This document shows, one piece after another, positions 17,481 to 25,700 of a stretch of 35,648 nt of DNA. The stretch is from Lonsdalea iberica. GTDB taxonomy: Bacteria > Pseudomonadota > Gammaproteobacteria > Enterobacterales > Enterobacteriaceae. Made by a program: the position numbers and the translations under genes. The first letter of the stretch is position 1. Each line of letters begins with the position of its first letter. The stretch spans positions 1 to 35,648 of the forward strand of contig NZ_LUTP01000032.1 of NCBI RefSeq assembly GCF_002111585.1, in the 5' to 3' direction. The notes under the pieces were generated by a model. It saw only the letters and a list, made by a program, of their open reading frames with translations. It was not told the DNA's origin and did not search any database.

Positions 17481-18698
17481 GTGATTGCCAGCGGTCAGCC
17501 CGGCCACATCGACCAAATTAAGCAAATGAATGCAGGGGCCGTCTATCGCCTGATCGACAAACTCGGTCCCGTCTCTCGCATCGAACTCTCCAAAAAAGCC
17601 CAACTGGCGCCAGCCAGCATCACTAAAATCGTCCGCGAGCTGATGGAAGCGCATCTGGTCCATGAAACCGAGTTTCCCGATGTCGGTAGCCGGGGGCGAC
17701 CCGCCATTGGTTTGGTGCTGGAAACGGAGGGGTGGCACTATCTGGCGGTGCGAATCAGCCGCAATACCATGACGCTGGCCCTGCGGGATCTTAGCAACGC
17801 GTTGGTCACGGAAGAGACGCTGCCGATGCCCGCCGAACATCCTACTCCGCTGCTGTCTCGCATTCTGCAAGAGGTTGACGCGTTCTTTAGCCGCCATCAA
17901 CGTCAGCTTGAAAGACTGACGGCGATCGCAATTACCTCGCCGGGGATCGTCGATGCGATCACCGGCACGATTCACCGCATGCCGTTTTTTGATGTCCATG
18001 AAATGGCGATCGGCCCCGCATTGTCTGAGCGCATCGGCGTGCCTGTTTACCTGCAGCACGACATTTGCGCCTGGACGATGGCGGAAGCGCTGTTTGGCGC
18101 ATCGCGCGGTTATCAGAATGTGATTCAAATTGTTATCGATCACAACGTGGGTGCTGGTGTCATTACTCATGGGAAGGTCTTGCACGCAGGGAGCCGCAAT
18201 CTGGTTGAGATTGGTCATACCCAGGTCGATCCTTACGGCAAACGCTGCTATTGCGGCAATCATGGTTGCCTGGAGACGGTCGCCAGCACCGAGAGCATTT
18301 TGGCGTTGGCCCAGCAGCGGTTGTCCCAATCCATGAGTTCGGCGTTGCATGGCGTCCCGCTAACGGCGGCATCTCTGTGCGATGCTGCGCTTAGTGACGA
18401 TCCGCTCGCCAACGATATTATCGTGGATGTCGGTCATAATGTCGGACGGATGGTGGCGATTATGGTCAACCTGTTTAATCCGGATAAAATCTTGGTGGGC
18501 TCGCCGCTGAACCGCGCCGCGGACATTCTGCATCCGGCGATTCTGGCGTGCGTTCGTCAGCAATCTTTGCCCGCGTACAGTCATAATTTGCAGGTGACCG
18601 CCACCGAATTTTATAACCAGGGCACCATGCCCGCCGCCGCCTTAGTGAAAGATGCCCTGTACAACGGCTCTCTGTTGGTAAAATTGTTGCAAGGCTGA
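17481..18698 (+). CDS. mlc: Mlc, transcriptional repressor of PTS and glucose genes (ROK family)
   Basis: Represses ptsG, manXYZ, ptsHI, malT and itself in E. coli, and is released when unphosphorylated EIICB(Glc) captures it at the membrane. It has 405 aa, one shorter than E. coli Mlc. The helix-turn-helix is at about 32-60 (QLAPASITKIVRELMEAHLV). The zinc site of ROK proteins is complete: His246, Cys256, Cys258 and Cys263 in HTQVDPYGKRCYCGNHGC. The start is GTG at 17481, about ten bases after AGGAG, giving the family N-terminus (QPGHIDQIKQ). It follows ynfL on the same strand with a 94-bp gap that holds the probable Mlc operator. Confidence 0.97.
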   Translation: MIASGQPGHIDQIKQMNAGAVYRLIDKLGPVSRIELSKKAQLAPASITKIVRELMEAHLVHETEFPDVGSRGRPAIGLVLETEGWHYLAVRISRNTMTLALRDLSNALVTEETLPMPAEHPTPLLSRILQEVDAFFSRHQRQLERLTAIAITSPGIVDAITGTIHRMPFFDVHEMAIGPALSERIGVPVYLQHDICAWTMAEALFGASRGYQNVIQIVIDHNVGAGVITHGKVLHAGSRNLVEIGHTQVDPYGKRCYCGNHGCLETVASTESILALAQQRLSQSMSSALHGVPLTAASLCDAALSDDPLANDIIVDVGHNVGRMVAIMVNLFNPDKILVGSPLNRAADILHPAILACVRQQSLPAYSHNLQVTATEFYNQGTMPAAALVKDALYNGSLLVKLLQG

Positions 18699-18859
18699 TC
18701 GTAAAACCCTCATTTATTCGCGAGTTCGCTCCCCTGCAAAACAAAATATTGAGCTAACGCAAGCTGGCTGCTCCGGCTATCGCCTAGACTTTTGACTTCG
18801 ACATTGAATTTTACATTTTTATCTATTTCCCTGGTGGTTCCTTCCGGAGTGGTATCTTC

Positions 18860-19525
18860 ATGTTAAAACGTATTTTTATTACAGGCACGGATACGGCCAT
18901 TGGTAAAACGGTGGTATCAAAAGCGTTATTACAGGCGCTGGCGAAGTCTGGCAAAACGGTTGTGGGCTATAAGCCTATCGGCAAAGGGTGTATCGAAACG
19001 CCGGAAGGGCTGCGTAACAAAGATGCCATGATCCTGCAAGAGGCCTCCAGCCTCACTCTCCCTTATCAGCAAATCAATCCGGTGGCGCTGCCTGAGGATG
19101 AAATTAGCGCCAGCGAGCTGACCATCGACTATTGCGCCATGACGGAAGGTCTCCAGCAGATCTCCGCGATGGCGGATGCTGTAGTGGTTGAGGGTAGCGG
19201 CGGGTGGCGTACGCTCATGAATGACATGCGTACTTACTCAGACTGGGTGATCCAGGAGCAGTTGCCGGTCGTCATGGTGGTTGGCATTCAACTGGGGTGC
19301 ATCAACCATGCGCTATTGACGTCTCAGGCGATCCTTAACGACGGACTGCCGCTGGTTGGTTGGGTCGCTAACCGGATCAATCCCGGTCTGGCGAATTACG
19401 CCGAAGTCATCAACGCGCTGCGCAGAAAAATCCCGGCACCGCAGCTGGGCGAGCTGCCTTATCTGCCGCGTCCGGAACAGCGCGAGCTATCTTCCTACGT
19501 CGATTTATCCGCGCTCGACCAATAA
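18860..19525 (+). CDS. ynfK: Dethiobiotin synthetase paralogue (BioD2/YnfK)
   Basis: ATP-dependent carboxylase family that closes the ureido ring of dethiobiotin from 7,8-diaminopelargonate. It has 221 aa. The P-loop GTDTAIGKT is at residues 9-17, the Lys38-containing GYKPIGKG substrate segment follows, and VVEGSGGW is at 109-116. E. coli has two copies, bioD1 in the bio operon and bioD2 (ynfK) next to mlc; the location beside mlc marks this as the second. The role of the second copy is not well defined. The ATG at 18860 fits the family start, with GGAG at 18845-18848 as ribosome site. It is followed by a strong terminator. Confidence 0.93.
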   Translation: MLKRIFITGTDTAIGKTVVSKALLQALAKSGKTVVGYKPIGKGCIETPEGLRNKDAMILQEASSLTLPYQQINPVALPEDEISASELTIDYCAMTEGLQQISAMADAVVVEGSGGWRTLMNDMRTYSDWVIQEQLPVVMVVGIQLGCINHALLTSQAILNDGLPLVGWVANRINPGLANYAEVINALRRKIPAPQLGELPYLPRPEQRELSSYVDLSALDQ

Positions 19526-19574
19526 GCGTTGCGGACAACGTTTCTCGCTGGTGCATCTTTCCCCGCTTTCATAG

Positions 19575-19600
19575 ACCCGGCGCTCTACGCCGGGTTTTTT
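19575..19600 (+). terminator. Intrinsic terminator after ynfK
   Basis: Perfect 8-bp stem ACCCGGCG / CGCCGGGT with a 5-base loop and six T. It separates ynfK from the glucan synthase gene, which must have its own promoter in 19601-19777; none could be named by eye. Confidence 0.9.
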
Positions 19601-19777
19601 GGCTCCGCCGGTCGAAAGTTAAGCGTTTGTATCAGACTTTGCTACTTTTAACACGTAGCCTGCCGTGACTTCGTAACGTGACGGTTTTCACCATTCACTG
19701 ATTCCCATCATCCAGTGCGAACACTTTCCTGCAGCGTGATTGGCTGCCCTTTGGCGTCCGTGCTCAGGAGTATCTGC

Positions 19778-22700
19778 GTGAATAAAAATTTCCTTGCTTG
19801 GTTTAAGCCTGAACCCCGCCCTGTTTTCCCCCTAAAAGGGCCGGCGCTGAAGCCTGGCGAACATCCTGATACCACCATTAAAGCTGAACTGTTCTCGGCC
19901 GACCAAATGGAGCGCTACGGCCGAAAACTGGCTCGTTCCCACAAGCTGACGCAGGAAAATGCGCCGTATTATCTGCTGAAGAACCTGGCGGAGCATGAGG
20001 CTGTACTGACACACAGTTGTGATGTGATTAACACCAGCGACAAATCAGCGATTACGCCGGCAGGGGAATGGCTGCTGGATAATTTCTATCTGATTGAAGA
20101 ACACATTCGTGCGGTTTTTCAGCATTTGCCGAAAAACTTCGGCAAAGGGTTGCCGCAGCTGGGCGCGCCGTTTAACGGTCCGCGCATTTATGACATCGCG
20201 ACCGAAGCTATCGCCCATGGCGACGGCCGCTTCGATGCTAAGACGTTAATGCGCTATATCGCCGCTTATCAGGAGATTACGCCGCTAACGCTCAGCGAAC
20301 TGTGGGCTTTGCCCGCCATGCTGCGGCTCGCCATTATCGACAACCTCAGACGCGTCAGCGTGAAAGTGGCTACCGCGCAGCAGGAGCGCAATCTTGCCGA
20401 TGCCTGGGTCGACAAGTTCCTGGAAGGCGCCGAAATCGACCCGTCCAACCTGATTATTGTGATTGCGGACATGGCGCGGTCGAACCCGCCGCGATCCAAC
20501 TCATTTGTGGCTGAAATGGTTCGTCGTCTGCGCGGCCACGGCAACATGTTGGCGCTGCCGTTGACCTGGGTGGAGCAACGCTTGGCCGAGGAAGGGTTGA
20601 CCACTGACGCCATGATCCATCGCTTTAATCAGCAGCAGGCCATCAATCAGCTCTCGGTCAGCAACAGCATCGCCAGCCTGCGCCAGCTCAGCGAGACCAA
20701 CTGGCCCGATTTTGCGGAGTCGATGAGTCTGGTCGAACAGAGATTATTGCAGGATCCCGCCGGCATTTACGCCGCCATGCATTTTGATACCCGAGACCAC
20801 TATCGTCATACCATCGAAATTCTGTCCAGGCAGTGTCCCTATAGCGAAATCGAGGTGGCGGACGCCGTTTTGACGATGGCGAAAGCGGCACCGGAAGGAG
20901 GGCGTAAGCGCCACGTCGGTTACTACCTGGTGGACAAAGGCCGCGCCGCGCTGGAACAGCAACTTCAGGTGCATTATCCGCCGTTCACGCGGTTGCGGCA
21001 TTGGTTCAATCAGGAACCGCTGCTGTCGTGGCTAGGCAGCCTAAGCCTGTTGACCACAGCACTGAGCGCCGATCTGCTATTGAGAACGCACGAAGCCGGC
21101 ATGGGATGGACGCTGTGGCTGATGGCAATCCCCGCGGTCATCGTCTTTAGCCAACTGGTGCTGGATCTGCTGGGCGACGCCACCATGCAAACGCGCACGC
21201 CAAGCCCGCTGCCGAGACTCGACTTTTCCACGGGCATCCCCTCGGACTCACGGACGCTGATTGTGATCCCGTGCCTGCTTAGCAGTCGGACCAGTGTCGA
21301 TAAGCTGATCAATAGCCTGGAAGTCTGCTATCTCAGCAATGTCTCTCCGAACCTCTATTTCGCGCTGCTGACGGATTTTCCGGACTCCGCCACCCAGACG
21401 GAGCCGTGGCACGACGAGCTGCTGGCTTATGCCAGCCAGCACATTCACCGCTTGAACCAGCGTTATGCGAACCCGGTGGATGCCTTGTTTTTTCTGCTGC
21501 ACCGCAATCCGCAGTGGAATGAGAAGCAGGGCGTCTGGATGGGTTACGAGCGTAAGCGCGGCAAGCTTCAGGCGGTGAACCGCTGGCTGCGCCAGCAAAG
21601 TCATGAATTCGACACTGTCGTCGGCAACCAGAGTCAGACGCTGGACGACATCAAATATGTCATCACGCTGGATAGCGATACCGTGTTGCCGCGCGACGCC
21701 GCGCACAAGATGGTCGGCGCAATGGCGCATCCGCTTAACCAGCCTGTTTACGATGTGGACAAAGGGCGCGTGGTTGCTGGATACGGTATTTTGCAGCCGC
21801 GTCTGGCGGAGGAAATCCCCCGTTACGGACAGAGCCGGTATGCGGCGTTGTCCAGCGCCATTCCCGGCAACGATCCCTATTCATTTATGGCGTCAGATAT
21901 TTATCAGGACCTATTCAGTGAAGGGTCTTTCGTCGGCAAGGGGATCTACGACGTCGATACGTTTACCCGTGCTAACGAAGGCACCTGTCCGGAAAATCTG
22001 GTACTGAGCCACGATTTACTCGAAGGGTGCTATGCCCGTTCCGGGCTGTTGAGCGATGTTCTGCTGTATGAACAATATCCCACCTGTTATCTGGCTGATA
22101 TGGCGCGGCGCACCCGTTGGATCCGCGGGGACTGGCAGCTGTTGAACTGGTTGGGCTTTTATGTTCGGCGGGAAGATCGTCGGCGGGTTGCCAATCCGCT
22201 GAGCGGGCTGTCCCGCTGGAAGCTGCTAGATAACCTCAGGCGGAGTTTATATTCCCCGAGTCTGTTGATCGTGCTGTTTTGCGCATTAACCTGGGCGCCC
22301 AATCCGGAGCATTGGCTAACGGCCGTCGCCCTGGTTTTGCTATTGCCCACCGTACTGACGCTCATTTATCAACTGATCAGAAAAAACCGGCGCCGCACGT
22401 TCTCGCAGCATTTACGCACCGTTTTCAACACCGCGTTGCAGCGGTTGATGCGCGTCGGAATGAACCTGTCGACGCTTCCGTATGAAAGCGTGAATACCCT
22501 GCAGGCTATCGGAGTGACGCTGTGGCGTCTGGCGATCAGCCAGCGCCACCTGCAAAACTGGGTGAGTCTGGATGCGGGACTCGGTCATCATCTGCTGCGC
22601 CGGGTCAATGCCCCTCAACAATATTATCTGGTGATGTGGGCTAATCCGATCGCGGCGGTGTTCCTGATGGCGCTGACGGCCTACTTTAATCCGCTGTTAC

Positions 22701-25700
22701 AGGTGGTTTCGGTTCCGCTGGGCGCGCTGTGGCTACTGGCGCCGCGTTTGCTGTGCTGGTTAAGCCGGGAGCCGCAGAGGAAGAAATCAGGGTTGACGGA
22801 CGAGCAGCGTCGTCGGCTGCGCGAACATAGTCGTGAGATTTGGTTGTTTTTTGAAACGTTCGTCACCGCAGAAGAAAATTGGCTGCCGCCGGATAACTTT
22901 CAAGAGGAGCCGGGACCGATTATTGCGCGGCGTACTTCGCCAACCAATATCGGCCTTTCGCTGTTGGCGAATCTGACGGCATGGGACTTCGGCTATGTCA
23001 GTCAGGCTAGCGTGGTGACCCGGACATCGCTGACGCTGGATACGCTCGACAAAATGGCGCATTTCCGCGGACATCTGTACAACTGGTACAGCACCGACAC
23101 CCTCACACCGCTCGCCCCACGCTATATCTCCAGCGTCGACAGCGGCAATCTGGCGGGGCATCTGCTGACGCTCCGTTCAGGGCTGGTCTCCATGCGTACG
23201 CAGCCGGTCATGGATGTGAGCCGGATTCTGGCGGGGCTGGATGACACGCTGTCGCTGCTCGAACGCGTTTGGACGCGCGCGCCCGGCGTGCTGAATCAGC
23301 TCCGCAAAAAATGGGCCTCGGCGCATGATGCGCCGCTGTTTCGCTTCGACGCCGAGCTACAGGCGATGCTGGGCTTGAGTCATGCGTTGGCTGAGCTGGC
23401 CGCGGCGGAGAGTCATGTGATCCGCCAGTGGGCCGAGAGTCTGGACGCCCAGATTAGCGGGATAAGTCAGGAATGGTCGCAGTTGTTGGGCTGGATGACG
23501 GAAGAGGACCGCGCCGTCACCACGCTACCTTCGCTGGTCTGGTTAGCTCAGTACACGCCGTCGGTCGCAACGGCGCACTCCCTCTCTATGTCCTCCGCCA
23601 TCGAACTGGCGCGGCAGCGGTTGTCGATTTTGTCCGAGTTGGAACAACGCCTGAGCGACCACGCCACGATGGATTTCCGGTTCCTTTATAACCCGGTGAC
23701 GCATCTGCTCAGCGTGGGTTACAACTGCGACGCCAATGTCATGGACAGCAGTAGTTATGACCTGTTGCCGTCGGAGGTCCGGTTGACGAACTTCGTTGCC
23801 GTGTCCGCCAATCAGTTGCCGACCAAAAGCTGGTATGCGCTGGGGCGGCTGTTTACGGTAATTGATAACGAGCCGGCGCTGATGTCGTGGAGCGGTTCGA
23901 TGTTTGAATATCTGATGCCGCAGTTGGTCATGCCGGACTACCCCGGAACGTTGCTGGAGCTGATGAGCCAGTCCGCCGTGAACCGCCAGATTGCGTGGGG
24001 TAAAATTCGCGGTGTGCCGTGGGGCATTTCCGAGTCGAGTTACTACGCCTTTGACGCCAGCCGTAATTACCAATATCACGCGTTCGGCGTACCCGGTCTG
24101 GGGCTGCGGCGCGGTCTTGGCGACGATACGGTGGTCGCGCCTTATGCCACATTACTGGCGTTGATGATCAATCCTGCCAAAGCGTGCGAAAACCTGACGA
24201 CGCTGGAGAATAACGGCGCCCGAGGGAATTACGGATTTTATGAGGCGCTGGACTATACGACGTCGCGTCTGGCGCAAGGTCAGTTCTATGCCATCATTCG
24301 ATCATATATGGCACATCATCAGGGGATGGGGTTGCTGGCGCTGTCCCACGTGCTGCTCGATGCGCCCATGGTCGAGCGCTTCGCCAGCAACCCGATGTTC
24401 CAGTCAGCGCGCCTACTGTTGCAAGAGCGCATGTCTGAGGTGGTAGAGCTGTATCGACCACGTCGACACTTCGAGACGCATGAAGGGGTACTGAAACCCG
24501 CGAAGTACGATATTCGAGAATTCAGCGATGTCGACAGCCCGATCCCGGAAGTTCAGCTGCTGTCCAACGCCGATTACCATCTGATGCTGACGCAAGGCGG
24601 CGGCGGTTACAGCCGCTGGCGTGATTTGGCGCTGACGCGTTGGCGTCAGGACAGTACCTGCGATAACCGGGGTTCATTCTGCTACCTGAAAGATACGGCG
24701 AGCGGGGAAGTGTGGAGCAATACCTGGCAGCCTGTGGCCGGAGAGGAAGGCCAGCATCGCATCGTGTTCACGGACGCGGGCGCCGAGTTCATCCGCGTCA
24801 ACGGCTCGCTCACCGTACATACTCATGTGGTGGTGTCGCCGGAAGACGATATCGAGCTGCGCCGTATGACGCTGGTTCATCGCGGCCGCCAGCCTCGCAG
24901 CATTGAGATTACCTCCTATGCCGAAGTGGTGCTGGCGCCTGCGGCTAACGATCTCGCGCACCCGGCCTTTAGCAATCTGTTCGTACAGACGGAACTGATG
25001 CCGGAACAGGACGCGATTCTCTGTCACCGCCGCCCGCGAGAGCCGGAAGAAGCGTGCCCGTGGTTATTCCATACGATGGTCGTGCATGGCCATAACAGCG
25101 GCTCGACCTCCTTTGAAACTGACCGCGCCGCCTTCATTGGCCGGGGTCGAAATAGCGCGACGCCATTGGCCTTGGAACGTGACGGTGCGCTTGCTAATAG
25201 CGCGGGCGGGGTGCTTGACCCGGTCATGGCGATCCGCCAGCGGATCCAACTGGAGCCGGGCATTCCCGTCGTCGTCGATCTGGTATACGGCATCACCGAG
25301 GCGCGTGACCCAACCATTGCGCTACTGGAAAAATACCGTGACCGCAATATCGCGGATCGCGTGTTCGAGCTGGCGCGCTCCCACAGTCAAATTGTCCTGC
25401 GCCAGCTGAATGCCAACGAAGATGATGCCAGTTTGTTTAACCGCTTGGCGGGCGGCGTGCTATTTCCGACGCAGGAGTTGCGGGCTGACGCGCAAACCAT
25501 CATGGCGAACCGGCGTGGGCAGTCGGGCCTGTGGGGGAACGCAATTTCGGGCGATTTACCGATTGTGCTGTTGTCCGTCAGCAGCAGCGTCAATATCGGG
25601 TTAGTCGCGACGCTGGTTCAGGCTCACAGCTACTGGCGCCTGAAAGGTCTGCCGGTCGACCTGGTCATTATCAATGCCGACCTCGGCGGCTATCAGCAGG

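Noticed and set aside
19715-19777. Extra 21 residues at the N-terminus of the glucan synthase from the ATG at 19715
   Set aside because: There is no ribosome site for that ATG, whereas the GTG at 19778 has AGGAG at ideal spacing and gives the usual family length.
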